A stretch of DNA of 64,000 bases from Phycisphaeraceae bacterium (GTDB lineage: Bacteria; Planctomycetota; Phycisphaerae; Phycisphaerales; UBA1924). The DNA is taken from contig JACKHC010000001.1 of NCBI GenBank assembly GCA_020639235.1, forward strand, positions 434,001 through 498,000. The letters are read 5' to 3'. The stretch's first letter is position 1, and every line of letters starts with the position of its first letter. The position numbers and the translations under genes are program-made. Positions 8,956 to 17,884 of the stretch are shown in pieces. Under the pieces are notes generated by a model. It was not told where the DNA came from. It did no database searches and saw nothing but the letters and a program-made list of their open reading frames with translations.

Positions 8956-9291
8956 ATGAGCAAGCACGCACAAGACACAGGGTCTCGCCTCGATACCGGC
9001 GCCGCCGCCCTCTGGGCGAGCGCCTTCGTGATCGGCGCGATGATCGTCTCGCAGGCCTCGCGCCTCGGCGCGGGCAACCCCGCCTACGCGGGCAATGTCT
9101 CTGAAGTGGGCGACTTGACGGTCATGACCGCCAGCGCGGGCGACAACGAGGATGTCCTGGCGGTCCTCGACCGGCGCGACGAGATTCTCTATATCTACGG
9201 CGTCGAGCAGGGACGCGACCTCACCCTCTACCAGATCCACCGCGTCGATGAGCTCTTCCAGGAAGCCAAGGGCACCACCCGGCGCAAGTAA
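8956..9291 (+). CDS. Small membrane-anchored protein, partner of the preceding gene
   Basis: 111-residue protein starting two bases after the previous stop. A hydrophobic segment (about 17-35) is followed by a soluble domain with GDLTVMTASAG, then LDRRDEILYIYGVEQGRDLTLYQIHRV. The order of an alternating strand, a DEIL/QEIL phrase and a second strand is shared with the upstream protein, so the two are probably distant paralogues working together in the envelope. No family recognised. Confidence 0.6.
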   Translation: MSKHAQDTGSRLDTGAAALWASAFVIGAMIVSQASRLGAGNPAYAGNVSEVGDLTVMTASAGDNEDVLAVLDRRDEILYIYGVEQGRDLTLYQIHRVDELFQEAKGTTRRK

Positions 9292-9298
9292 TCACGCT

Positions 9299-9423
9299 GC
9301 TTTGTCATCGGAACCGACGGGCGACGCCGAGCGCCCGCCGGAACAGAAAACCGTCGCTCGGCGACAACCCGACACTCCGTACCCAGCGCCGCGCGTTCTC
9401 GCGTCGGTGCGCGATGACAAAGC
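9299..9423 (+). ncRNA. Possible structured 5' leader of the ricT-like gene
   Basis: A perfect 12-base inverted repeat (GCTTTGTCATCG at 9299-9310, its complement at 9412-9423) brackets about 100 bases, and the second arm ends three bases before the ATG at 9427. Inside are further short stems, for example GGGCG/CGCCC near 9320-9338 and GTCGC-TCG-GCGAC near 9353-9365. As RNA this could fold into a closed multi-branch leader that hides the start region. I match it to no known riboswitch; a small palindrome-ended insertion is another possibility. Confidence 0.35.
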
Positions 9424-9426
9424 CCC

Positions 9427-10803
9427 ATGTCGATCTTTCCGCTCAAGCAGTTCGAGGCCGATCTCGCCGAATACGAGCGCGACCGCCGCGATTACGACCG
9501 ACTTGAACCCCCCAAGACCATCGTCGTGCGCTTCGGCAAAATGCGCCTCGTCGGTGAGTTCCCCTATAGCGGCAAGGCCAAGCCCGGGTGCGGCTCGAAG
9601 ATCGTGGTGCGCACGCATCGCGGCACCGAGATCGGTGAGATGCTCACCTCCACCTGCCCCAACGCCGGGTGCTCCAAGTCCGTCACGCGCAAGGAGATGC
9701 TCGATTACATCGAGAACTCTGGCGGGCGCGACTACCCGTTCCACTCCGACGGCAAGGCGCTCCGCGTCGCGACCATCGAAGACATGAACGAACAGTCCCG
9801 TATCGACGCCGGCGCCAATGAGATGCGCAAGTCGGCCCAGGCCGAGGTTGTCGCCAGCGGGCTGCCCATGAAGATCGTTGAGGCCGAGCCCATCCTGGGC
9901 GGGGAGCGGCTCACGCTGTACTTCACTTCCGAGGACCGCATCGACTTCCGCGACCTGGTCCGCAGACTCGCCGAGGTGTTCTCCACACGCATCGATCTGC
10001 GCCAGGTGGGCGCGCGCGACGAGGCCCGGCTTGTCGCCGATTACGAGCGCTGCGGCCAGCATTGCTGCTGCAAACAGTTCCTCAAGGTGCTCAAGCCCGT
10101 CTCGATGAAGAGCGCCAAAGTCCAGAAGGCCACGCTCGACCCGCTCAAGATCTCCGGGCGCTGCGGGCGCCTGATGTGCTGCCTCCGCTACGAGGACGAG
10201 ACCTACACCGAGCTCCAGAAGCGCCTCCCGCGGATGAAGTCCCGTGTCGGCACGATGGAGGGCGTGGGCATCGTCATCGATCGACAGATCCTCACCCAGC
10301 TCGTGCTCGTGCATCTCGAGGAGTCCAACAACCGCGTCGCGGTGCCTGTTGAAGAACTCATGACCCCCGAGGAAGCGCTGGAGGCGATCGCCGCGAAGAA
10401 GGCCGCCGCGCCCGACCCGCTCCGCGGCATGTCCGAGGACCGCGCCGAGCGGCGCGGCAGGGGGGGGCGCTCCCGGCGCGGCGCGCAGGATAAGCAGCGC
10501 CAGCGCGTCGAGGGCGAGTCGCCGGAGGCCGCGGGCGACAGCGCGGGATCGGGGACCGACGACGAGCGGAAGAAGCGTCGCAGACGCCGGCGCAAGCCGC
10601 GCCCCGAGGGCTCGCCGGAGACGCCGCAACAACACTCGTCCGATCCATCTCAGGAAGGCGGCCAGCCGGGCGACGACTCTTCCGCGGGCCCCCGAAAGAA
10701 GCGTCGCAGACGCCGCCGCCGCAAGCCGGGTGGCGGAGATGGTTCGGGAAGCGGCGAGAGTCGCGGTGGTGATGGCGGGGGCGGGGGGGGCGGCGGGGAT
10801 TAG
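9427..10803 (+). CDS. ricT: PSP1 domain protein (RicT/YaaT-like) with basic low-complexity tail
   Basis: 458-residue protein. Residues about 30-300 are a PSP1 domain as in Bacillus RicT (YaaT), part of the Y-complex that affects RNA processing and carries Fe-S clusters. The expected cysteines are there: CGQHCCCKQF from residue 209 and CGRLMCCLRYE from residue 246, plus CPNAGC near 77. After about residue 310 the protein becomes disordered: Ala/Glu/Arg rich, two KKRRRRRRK patches, and a terminal run of Gly/Asp. That tail is not in typical RicT and may bind RNA. It could be regulated by the possible leader at 9299-9423. Confidence 0.75.
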   Translation: MSIFPLKQFEADLAEYERDRRDYDRLEPPKTIVVRFGKMRLVGEFPYSGKAKPGCGSKIVVRTHRGTEIGEMLTSTCPNAGCSKSVTRKEMLDYIENSGGRDYPFHSDGKALRVATIEDMNEQSRIDAGANEMRKSAQAEVVASGLPMKIVEAEPILGGERLTLYFTSEDRIDFRDLVRRLAEVFSTRIDLRQVGARDEARLVADYERCGQHCCCKQFLKVLKPVSMKSAKVQKATLDPLKISGRCGRLMCCLRYEDETYTELQKRLPRMKSRVGTMEGVGIVIDRQILTQLVLVHLEESNNRVAVPVEELMTPEEALEAIAAKKAAAPDPLRGMSEDRAERRGRGGRSRRGAQDKQRQRVEGESPEAAGDSAGSGTDDERKKRRRRRRKPRPEGSPETPQQHSSDPSQEGGQPGDDSSAGPRKKRRRRRRRKPGGGDGSGSGESRGGDGGGGGGGGD

Positions 10804-10857
10804 TCCTCGATCTCTTCGCCGACCAAACGCGCCTCAAGCCGATACCCTTTCACCAGC

Positions 10858-12639
10858 ATGACGCAATCCAAGCAAGCCAAAGCCGCGCCGCACGAGGGCT
10901 CCGTCAAGGAGACCCTCATCGCGATTCTCATCTCGCTCACCATCGCCTTGGCGGCGCGCTCGTACGCGACCGAGGCGTTCATCATCCCGACCGGCTCGAT
11001 GGCCCCCACGCTCTACGGCGCGCACCTCAACTACCGCTTCCCCGAGAACGGCGCCGAGTGGGCGAGCGATGTCTGGTACCGCGGCTCCGATCCCAACAAG
11101 ACGCCCTCCGCTGTTCAGACCATCGCCGACAGCGCCGGGCGCGTCATCGAGGCCCCCAGCGCGACCGTGATGTACGCCGCCCCGATGTCCGAGGCGGCCC
11201 GCGACTCGAGCATCCCGATGCCTGCCGAGGTCAACGCCGAGATCCGGCGCATCCCGCCGCTGTCTTACCGAACCTCCGCGGGCGACCGGATCCTCGTGCA
11301 CAAATACCTCTACCACCTGCGCGAGCCGAGGCGGTTCGATGTCGTCGTCTTCAAGAGCCCCGAGGAGATCACGCAGAACTACATCAAGCGCCTGCTCGGC
11401 CTCCCCTCCGAGACGGTCTGGCTCGCGGCCGGCGATGTGTTCTCGACCACCGATGCGCCGGCGCGCCTGGCCGACGGGCGCACCGTCCCGCCGCCCGACT
11501 CTCGATGGAGCATCAGGCGCAAGCCCGAACGGATTCAGAAATCGCTCTGGCGGCCGGTGTATTCATCCGAGTATGCGCCGCTCGACAATAAGCACAACGG
11601 GCGCCGGTGGTTCGATTGCCCGTGGTCGGGCGACGACTGGAGGACCTACGACGAGGCCAACGACCGCGACATCAGCGTCTACCGCACCGAGAACGCCGGC
11701 CCGACGAGACTCGCGTGGAACTCGGACTCGTGGCCCATCACCGACTACACGCCCTACAACGATCAGGACTCGAATCGCGCTCGCATCGGCGTGTACTCGC
11801 CCCGCATCGGCTCTTACGAGCAGTTCGTTCTCCCCGTCTCGGATGTGCGCGTCCGCGCCGGAGTCGAGCCGGATCAGGAAGGCCTCGTTGTCAGCGCCAC
11901 CATCCACGCACGCTCGCACGAGTTCCGCGCCGTCATCGAGGGCGGCACCGCGCGCATCCTCATGCGCCACGAGGGCGTCGAAGAATGGAGCGAGATGGCG
12001 AGTTCCGCCATCACCCCCATCCCCGCGCACAAGGTGACGGACATCGAGTTCTGGCACGCCGATCAGTCGCTCTCGATCTACATCAATGACAAACGCGTCG
12101 CCTACGCCGAGTACAACTGGGGGCCGTCCGAGCGTCTGCTCCACGCGACCGGGCACGCCGGCACCGACTACGCCGAGGGCGGGCCCGCGGCCCAACTCCC
12201 GCTCGACCGCACCTTCGTTTACAACAAGGACTTCCCGCGAGTCGAATGGGATTTCGCCGGCTCGGCGCTCTCGCTCCACCGCGTGGGTGTCGATCACGAC
12301 ATCTACTACCGCGCCGATACGGACATGTTCGACGACCCCGGCTTCGGCACCCACCCCGACAACCTCGCCATCATCGGGCCCGACCAGTTCTTCACTTGCG
12401 GCGACAACTCCGCCGCCTCGCACGACGCCCGCCTGTGGGGCTCCGTGAATCCCCAGGTCCTCAAGCAGTTCACGGACACGCGCGGCCCGGAGTGGGAGAA
12501 CTCCGATCGCAAACTTATGGGCATCGTGCCGAGGCAGTTGATGCTGGGCAAGGCGTACTGCGTCTACTTCCCCGCGCCCTTCACCATCAACGGGCGTATC
12601 CCGATCCCCAATGTTGCCAGCATGCGCGCGATTCGGTAG
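10858..12639 (+). CDS. lepB: Signal peptidase I with a large extra domain
   Basis: 593-residue type I signal peptidase, the membrane protease that removes Sec and Tat signal peptides. One N-terminal helix (about 18-34) is followed by IIPTGSMAPTL with the nucleophile Ser47, a VVFKSPEE strand, and YIKRLLGLPSE with the general base Lys177. The last conserved box, CGDNSAASHDARLWG, comes only near residue 515, so about 330 residues are inserted between boxes D and E; the family norm is 200-350 residues in all. The insert has a strand-rich stretch (DIEFWHADQSLSIYINDKRV) resembling concanavalin/LamG-like folds. ATG 10858 starts just before the hydrophobic helix. Confidence 0.88.
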   Translation: MTQSKQAKAAPHEGSVKETLIAILISLTIALAARSYATEAFIIPTGSMAPTLYGAHLNYRFPENGAEWASDVWYRGSDPNKTPSAVQTIADSAGRVIEAPSATVMYAAPMSEAARDSSIPMPAEVNAEIRRIPPLSYRTSAGDRILVHKYLYHLREPRRFDVVVFKSPEEITQNYIKRLLGLPSETVWLAAGDVFSTTDAPARLADGRTVPPPDSRWSIRRKPERIQKSLWRPVYSSEYAPLDNKHNGRRWFDCPWSGDDWRTYDEANDRDISVYRTENAGPTRLAWNSDSWPITDYTPYNDQDSNRARIGVYSPRIGSYEQFVLPVSDVRVRAGVEPDQEGLVVSATIHARSHEFRAVIEGGTARILMRHEGVEEWSEMASSAITPIPAHKVTDIEFWHADQSLSIYINDKRVAYAEYNWGPSERLLHATGHAGTDYAEGGPAAQLPLDRTFVYNKDFPRVEWDFAGSALSLHRVGVDHDIYYRADTDMFDDPGFGTHPDNLAIIGPDQFFTCGDNSAASHDARLWGSVNPQVLKQFTDTRGPEWENSDRKLMGIVPRQLMLGKAYCVYFPAPFTINGRIPIPNVASMRAIR

Positions 12640-12725
12640 GCCTTCGCGTAAACGCAAGGGCGTTCACGCGAGCGGAGAATGGGTAGGACGGCTCGCGTCA
12701 CGCCGCTCGCCTCAAGAAGCAGTTC

Positions 12726-14093
12726 TTAGCCCGCGATTTTCCGCGCGATCTTCTCGATGGGTGTGTCTTTGTGCTCCTCGCCCGTGGTGAGGTCCTTCAC
12801 CGTTGCGTGCTCGCCGCTCTCAAGGATCACCGCGAAGCGCGCATTGGATGACGCGGCGTCCTTAAGCAACTTCCCGACATTCCGCGTCGATTTCCCCGTC
12901 GTGCGCACATGCATCGGGCGCACCGCATACCGCTCGGGCCGCCACGGCCTCCCTTGATAGCCCGGCGCCTCCACACCCCGGCGCAGCTCCGCCATGAGCG
13001 GCACAACCCGCGCCTCGGCCGCCGCATCACCATTGGAAAACACGAACGCGTCCGGCCGCATCGAGTACGAGCGCATCACGCACTCCACCGCGTCCATCAA
13101 CTCGCCCATCCCTTTGGGCATCAGGCCGCGGTCCTCCAGCACAAGCGACAACACCACATCGCCCATCCCGAACCCGCATGCCGGCGTCGGTGGCCCGCCG
13201 AAGAGTTCGATGAGGTTGTCGTACCGCCCGCCCCCCGCGATGGCGCGCTCGCCTTCGGCGATCACTTCGAACACCGTGCCGGTGTAGTACGCCAGGCCAC
13301 GGACGATGTGCGGATCAACAGTTGACCATGACCCAATGCCGCGCTGTTCGAGCTCGTTAATCGTATGAGACAGCCCCTCAAATCCTGGGCGATTCGGTCC
13401 CATTTGTCGAATCGATTCATCGATCTTCTTGATTGTTGACTGATCGAGGTCGTGTTGTTTCAAGTATTCCGAAACGCGCTCTTCCGACCATTTTTCATAA
13501 CCATCGATTAGAACCAACAATGCGGCCAGTTTGTCGGCTGGTACGCCAGCTTCTGATGCGAAGCCTTCGAAATATCTGCGGTCGTTGAAATGGACTGGAC
13601 AGTTGATCTCGATTAACCCGCAGGACCTCAGTGCAGCAATCCCGCACTCAAGAACGTCTACGTCTGCGCTGGGTTCCTGGCCGCCAATCACATCCACATT
13701 CCACTGATAAAACTCGCGCAGCCGTCCCCGCTGCGGATTCTCAGCGCGGAAGAAGTTGGGGATGCAGAACCAGCGCGTCGGGCTGGGCAACTGCCGCGCG
13801 CGGGCGGCGTACATCCGCGCGAGCGTCGGCGTGAACTCCGGGCGCAGCGCATAGAGATCGTCCCCGCCCTCGCGCCGGAAACTGAACAACTCCGAGAGGA
13901 TCCCCTCGCCGGACTTCACGGTGTAGAGGTCGGCGTGCTCGAAGGTCGGCCCGTCGATCTCCTCGAACCCGTGGCGAATCGACACCGCCCGCCAGGTCTC
14001 GGCGATGTACCTGCGGCGGAGCAGTTCCTCGGGATAGAAATCCCGCGTGCCCTTGGGCGCCTGAAACGACTTGTTGTGGCTCTTGGTGCTCAT
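12726..14093 (-). CDS. hisS: Histidine--tRNA ligase
   Basis: 455-residue class II aminoacyl-tRNA synthetase that charges tRNA-His. Motif 1 region QAPKGTRDFYPEE, motif 2 region FRAENPQRGRLREFYQWNVDVIG, the histidine-specific VRGLAYYTGTVFEV, and motif 3 GGGRYDNLIELFG are all present, followed by an anticodon-binding domain (about 330-455). The ATG at 14093 gives the usual HisRS N-terminus. Odd: codons around residues 155-240 lie in DNA of about 47% GC by my count, while the flanks are near 65%, suggesting that part of the gene was exchanged. Confidence 0.95.
   Translation of the reverse strand: MSTKSHNKSFQAPKGTRDFYPEELLRRRYIAETWRAVSIRHGFEEIDGPTFEHADLYTVKSGEGILSELFSFRREGGDDLYALRPEFTPTLARMYAARARQLPSPTRWFCIPNFFRAENPQRGRLREFYQWNVDVIGGQEPSADVDVLECGIAALRSCGLIEINCPVHFNDRRYFEGFASEAGVPADKLAALLVLIDGYEKWSEERVSEYLKQHDLDQSTIKKIDESIRQMGPNRPGFEGLSHTINELEQRGIGSWSTVDPHIVRGLAYYTGTVFEVIAEGERAIAGGGRYDNLIELFGGPPTPACGFGMGDVVLSLVLEDRGLMPKGMGELMDAVECVMRSYSMRPDAFVFSNGDAAAEARVVPLMAELRRGVEAPGYQGRPWRPERYAVRPMHVRTTGKSTRNVGKLLKDAASSNARFAVILESGEHATVKDLTTGEEHKDTPIEKIARKIAG
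13381..13620. other. Low-GC tract inside hisS
   Basis: By hand count 114 of 240 bases are G or C (about 47%), with one 60-base line at 43%. The reading frame continues through it. The tract encodes the variable insertion region of HisRS, between motif 2 and the histidine-binding motif. Edges are gradual, roughly 13310 and 13690. Likely a recombination patch or a segment under different constraint. Confidence 0.6.
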
Positions 14094-14634
14094 CCGGCGT
14101 GCAGGGTACCCGCCGCGTACGCGACCGTCCGTCATCACCGCTTCAGCCGCGCGACTCACTCGCGTGGCGTCCTGCGGATGCTCAAGTCGCGGGGCCAGAG
14201 GGCCCCGCGAAATCTAAAAGGGCCGCCCACCCAGTGAGAGTGAACAGCCCATCTGACTCCCTCACCCCTTCCTGTGCCCCCCCGACACCCCCCAACTCGC
14301 ACTCCGAGCCGGCCTTCGTTGATTCTTATTGGTTCCGCGGACATTTGGCGCTCGCAGGTCAGGGCGGACCGACCATGCTTTGTCCGGGGTGATCCTCCGC
14401 CAACCCAGACCCAGCCACCAAATCAATGTCCCGCCGCGAGTCATCGATGCGGAAAATTGGCGCAACCATTTGAGAATCAAGATGTTCCAACTCAGGGGCC
14501 ACCGAGCGCACACTCGTGGACTCCCCTTTCTGTGCACGATCAGTTTCCCCAAATTCGCGCCCGATGGCAATCCGCTTCCCGGGAAGATCGAGACAATCGC
14601 GCAAATCGTGCGAAGATACCTTCGGCGCCGAAAC
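14094..14634. other. 541-base gene-free stretch between hisS and the TPR-like gene
   Basis: Divergent spacer that should hold promoters for both neighbours. It contains the hairpin at 14187-14210. The frame of the downstream gene stays open back to 14329, but the translated extension has no protein character. I see no tRNA, repeat array or convincing promoter boxes here. Confidence 0.5.
14187..14210. other. Perfect 10-bp hairpin upstream of hisS
   Basis: TCGCGGGGCC, loop AGAG, then the exact complement. It lies about 95 bases before the hisS start on the minus strand. No T-run follows on either strand, so it is not a classical terminator; an attenuator-like or protein-binding role is possible but unproven. 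Confidence 0.4.
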
Positions 14635-15573
14635 ATGAAGCACTGGGTCTATTTCACCATCGCGATGATCGCAGCCCTCGCCGTCTTCCTGCGCGTGTGG
14701 GCCAACGCGCCCGAGCACGAGAAGCGCCAGCGGCTCGCTCAAGAACTGGAACTCGTCGCCACCCACTTCACCTCCGCCCGGCGCGAGGCGTTCACGATCC
14801 TCCGCGTCTCGGGGAGCGAGATCGGCGGGATCGACGCCTACCTCGCCGCTCGCCCGCGCGACCTCGTCGAGCGGACCGGCGCCGATGTCACGCTGCGCGC
14901 CGTCGGGGCGGTGATTCTCTATGGCCGCGGGCGTGACGACGCGGCCAACGCGCTGGCCAAGCGTGTCTCCGAGACCTTCCCTCCCCTCACCGCCTCCCGG
15001 GCGCAGCAGATGCCGATGGTCCGAAGAGTCGCCATCGCCCGGGTGCTCGCGGAGACCGGTCGCACCAATGAGGCGCGCATCGCATCGGAGATCACGCAGG
15101 CGTGGATCGACGCCCGGCAGACCGACCAGATCGCACGCGAAGAGAACATCTCGGTCCTCACCGATCAAGGATGGGTCTGGAAGGTCTTGGGAGAGAACGA
15201 CCTCGCCCGCGCCGACTGGCAACGGCTCTACGACTACCACAAGAGCCAGACGACACACCCCTACAACATGGCGTGTTTCGCGGCCCTCGCGGGCGACCGC
15301 GAGCAGGCGCTCAGGTATCTCGATGACGCCGTGGACCAATACCGACCCGACGCCCAACGCGATCTCTTCTCGCTCGATGAACTCATGGACAACGATCCCG
15401 ACCTTGACCCCATCCGTGATGATCCCGCGTTCATCGCGATGCGCCAGTTGGTCGCAGCCAAGAACGCGGAGTACGACGCCTTCCTCGAGCGAGCCAACGA
15501 GACGAACAGCGGCCCGGATGAGCCGGAGCCCTCCACCTCGTCCGCCCCCACACCATCCGACCCGGTACCATGA
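14635..15573 (+). CDS. TPR-like repeat protein with N-terminal anchor
   Basis: 312-residue protein. The first 22 residues form a hydrophobic anchor or signal. The body is helical; GENDLARADWQRLYDYHKSQ...YNMACFAALAGDREQALRYLDDAVD (about 205-250) reads as tetratricopeptide-like pairs, and the family phrase YNMACFAAL-DREQAL is common in planctomycete TPR proteins. The C-terminus is a Ser/Pro/Glu tail. It sits 43 bases before nuoG, so it might be co-transcribed, but no link to complex I is evident. ATG 14635 was chosen because the hydrophobic helix starts right there. Confidence 0.65.
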   Translation: MKHWVYFTIAMIAALAVFLRVWANAPEHEKRQRLAQELELVATHFTSARREAFTILRVSGSEIGGIDAYLAARPRDLVERTGADVTLRAVGAVILYGRGRDDAANALAKRVSETFPPLTASRAQQMPMVRRVAIARVLAETGRTNEARIASEITQAWIDARQTDQIAREENISVLTDQGWVWKVLGENDLARADWQRLYDYHKSQTTHPYNMACFAALAGDREQALRYLDDAVDQYRPDAQRDLFSLDELMDNDPDLDPIRDDPAFIAMRQLVAAKNAEYDAFLERANETNSGPDEPEPSTSSAPTPSDPVP

Positions 15574-15616
15574 CCCGTTCGATCAATCCCCGACACCGAC
15601 CCGCGTAAGGACGCCC

Positions 15617-17260
15617 ATGCCCACCCCTACCATCACGATCGACGGCAAGGTCTGCGAGTTCACCCCCGGCCAGACCATTCTCCAGATCGCCAACGCCAAC
15701 GGCATCGAGATCCCGCAATACTGCTACCACGACGGGCTGTCGATCGTCGCCTCGTGCCGAATCTGCCTCGCCGAGGTCTGGGCCCCCAACCCGCGCAACG
15801 ACAACAAGCTCGAGCCCATCCCCAAACTGCTCCCCACCTGCCAGACCACCGCGGGCGACGGGCAGGTCGTCTACACCAACTCCCCCAAGTCCGTCGCCAA
15901 TCAAAAAGCGGTGATGGAATACCTGCTCATCAACCACCCGCTCGATTGCCCCGTGTGCGATCAGGCGGGCGAGTGCCTGCTGCAGGACTATTCGTATGAG
16001 TACGGGCGGGGCGTCTCGCGCTTCGAGGAGACCAAGGTCAAGCAGCCCAAGAAGGACCTCGGGCCGCATGTCTATCTGTATTCCGACCGGTGCATCATGT
16101 GCTCGCGCTGCGTGCGTTTCTGCCGCGAGGTGACCGGCACCGCCGAGATCACCATCGAGGGGCGCGGCAATCAGGAACAGATCGATGTCTTCCCGGGCAT
16201 CGCGCTGGACAACGAGCTGTCCGCGAATGTCATCGACCTGTGCCCCGTCGGTGCGCTGCTCGATAAGGACTTCCTCTTCGCCCAGCGCGTGTGGTTCCTC
16301 AAGTCCGCGCCCTCGATCGACGGCATCACCGCCTCGGGCGACAACATCCTCATCGAGCACAATGACGGCCAGATCTACCGCGTCAAGCCGCGCGAGAACA
16401 TGGATGTCAACAAGTGGTGGATCTCCGACGAGATCCGCTACGGGTGGAAGTTCATCCACGATGAGGCACGCCTGCGCTCGCCGATCCGCGCCCACATGGG
16501 CGCACGCGAGGAGTGCGACTTTGCTCGCGCGTATGAAGAAGCCATCGCGGGGTTGAAGGGCAAGCACATCGCGCTGATGGTCTCGCCCATGCTCTCGTGC
16601 GAAGAGGCCTACGCGCTCGCCAAGGCCGCACTCGCTATTGATGCCAACGCGCAGTTCGCCGTCGGCCCGATCCCGATGCACGGCGAAAACAAGACCTTCC
16701 CCGGCGGGTACACGATCTACGCCGAGAAGTGCCCCAACGCGCGGGGCGTGCGGCGCGTGCTCGAAGCAGTTGCCAAGGGTAAGACAGTCCTGAAGTACGA
16801 GGACCTGCTCACGAAGATCAAATCCGGCGAGTTCGCCGGCTTGCTGCTCACGGGCAACTACCCGAGCGACTGGGTGACATCCGAGTTCGCGTCCGCTTGC
16901 GAAGGCAAGTTCGTCGCACTGATCGACACGCAGCCCAATCGTCTCACCAAGTCAGCCAGCATCGTCATCCCCGGCGCGACCTTCGCCGAGAAATCCGGCG
17001 TCTTCGAGAACGCCAACAACAGACTCCAGGCCTTCGAGCAGGCGATCCCCGTCATCGAGATGGCCAAGTGCGAGGGCCAGATCGCGATGGACCTCGCGGC
17101 CCGCGCTTCGGGCGTGGACCGGCCCGAGCGATTCAACCCCGCCAATGTCCGCCGCGAGATGGCCGCCGAGTTCACGACGCTTTCCGCCTTCGAAACCGAG
17201 GTCTCGTACCCGAGCGTCGATGCGCACCAGAAGGCGGAGGTCGAGGTTGTGGAGCTGTGA
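15617..17260 (+). CDS. nuoG: NADH-quinone oxidoreductase subunit G, short form
   Basis: 547-residue iron-sulfur subunit of respiratory complex I. Residues 1-80: a 2Fe-2S ferredoxin domain with YCYHDGLSIVASCRIC and a further Cys in LPTCQTT. Then HPLDCPVCDQAGECLLQDY gives the HxxxCxxCxxxxxC cluster site, and CIMCSRCVRFC plus VIDLCPVGAL give a 4Fe-4S site. The molybdopterin-like part that follows is short compared with proteins of about 700-900 residues. The electron path from NADH to quinone runs through these clusters. No other nuo gene is adjacent; nuoH is 14 kb away on the other strand. Its stop overlaps the next GTG (GTGA). Confidence 0.92.
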   Translation: MPTPTITIDGKVCEFTPGQTILQIANANGIEIPQYCYHDGLSIVASCRICLAEVWAPNPRNDNKLEPIPKLLPTCQTTAGDGQVVYTNSPKSVANQKAVMEYLLINHPLDCPVCDQAGECLLQDYSYEYGRGVSRFEETKVKQPKKDLGPHVYLYSDRCIMCSRCVRFCREVTGTAEITIEGRGNQEQIDVFPGIALDNELSANVIDLCPVGALLDKDFLFAQRVWFLKSAPSIDGITASGDNILIEHNDGQIYRVKPRENMDVNKWWISDEIRYGWKFIHDEARLRSPIRAHMGAREECDFARAYEEAIAGLKGKHIALMVSPMLSCEEAYALAKAALAIDANAQFAVGPIPMHGENKTFPGGYTIYAEKCPNARGVRRVLEAVAKGKTVLKYEDLLTKIKSGEFAGLLLTGNYPSDWVTSEFASACEGKFVALIDTQPNRLTKSASIVIPGATFAEKSGVFENANNRLQAFEQAIPVIEMAKCEGQIAMDLAARASGVDRPERFNPANVRREMAAEFTTLSAFETEVSYPSVDAHQKAEVEVVEL

Positions 17261-17745
17261 GCTACTACCTCCACCTGTTCAGGCCGTGGGCGAAGTCAGC
17301 ATCGCCCGACGAGATCATGAACTGTCTGGAGGGCGAGCCATCCGAGGTCACGCACCGTCTCACGCTTGATAGCTCCGAGTGCGCCATTCTCCATGAAGAA
17401 TGGTCGAGCCATTGGGGCTCGCCGGATGGCGATGACGATGCGCCCGCGTATTACAACATCAGCGATTGCTCCCTCGATTTGCACCTGACCTACGACATCG
17501 AAGATCGGCGCTCGCGACAGATATTTGCGCGGTTTCAGCATTGCGCGTTCCGGCTTGCGCAACGGTTCGGCATGGTCATTTATGATCCACAAGAAGATGA
17601 GTGGCTCGAGCCGCACTACAAAACGCCCGATCCTCAGCGTGCCGAATCTCGATTCGACGAAGGCCGCGTGGCGCTCAAGTCCGCGAGCGATGCCGCATCC
17701 ACCGGGCAGCGTCCGCCGTGGTGGCGCCGGCTTCTCGGACGCTAG
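17257..17745 (+). CDS. Unknown 162-residue protein coupled to nuoG
   Basis: Starts at a GTG that overlaps the nuoG stop by four bases, which decides the start. Soluble acidic protein with no signal peptide or membrane helix. The centre reads YNISDCSLDLHLTY, and near 105-125 there is FRLAQRFGMVIYDPQEDEW; the end is basic (PWWRRLLGR). The phrase RFGMVIYDPQ recalls small cytosolic proteins found near toxin-immunity loci, but there is no toxin here, so I assign no function. Confidence 0.6.
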   Translation: MSYYLHLFRPWAKSASPDEIMNCLEGEPSEVTHRLTLDSSECAILHEEWSSHWGSPDGDDDAPAYYNISDCSLDLHLTYDIEDRRSRQIFARFQHCAFRLAQRFGMVIYDPQEDEWLEPHYKTPDPQRAESRFDEGRVALKSASDAASTGQRPPWWRRLLGR

Positions 17746-17884
17746 AGCACAAAGAGACTTGCGCATCCCGCCCCGCGGGGTTTCCCTCGCGGAGCGGATC
17801 TGGGGCATGGAACTCGCGCCGGCGCGCCTCCAGGTCACGCCGGCCGCGAGGATGTGGGAAGTGAATAGTGGGGGGTAGGAAGGG

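Noticed and set aside
12640..12725. Terminator between lepB and hisS
   Set aside because: An imperfect stem (CGCGTAAACGC/GCGTTCACGCG) exists but no T-run follows on either side.
14094..14300. T-box riboswitch for hisS
   Set aside because: No T-box consensus or terminator with T-run seen; the hairpin alone is not enough.
17257..17745. Immunity protein of a polymorphic toxin
   Set aside because: No toxin, Rhs or secretion gene nearby; overlap with nuoG argues against it.
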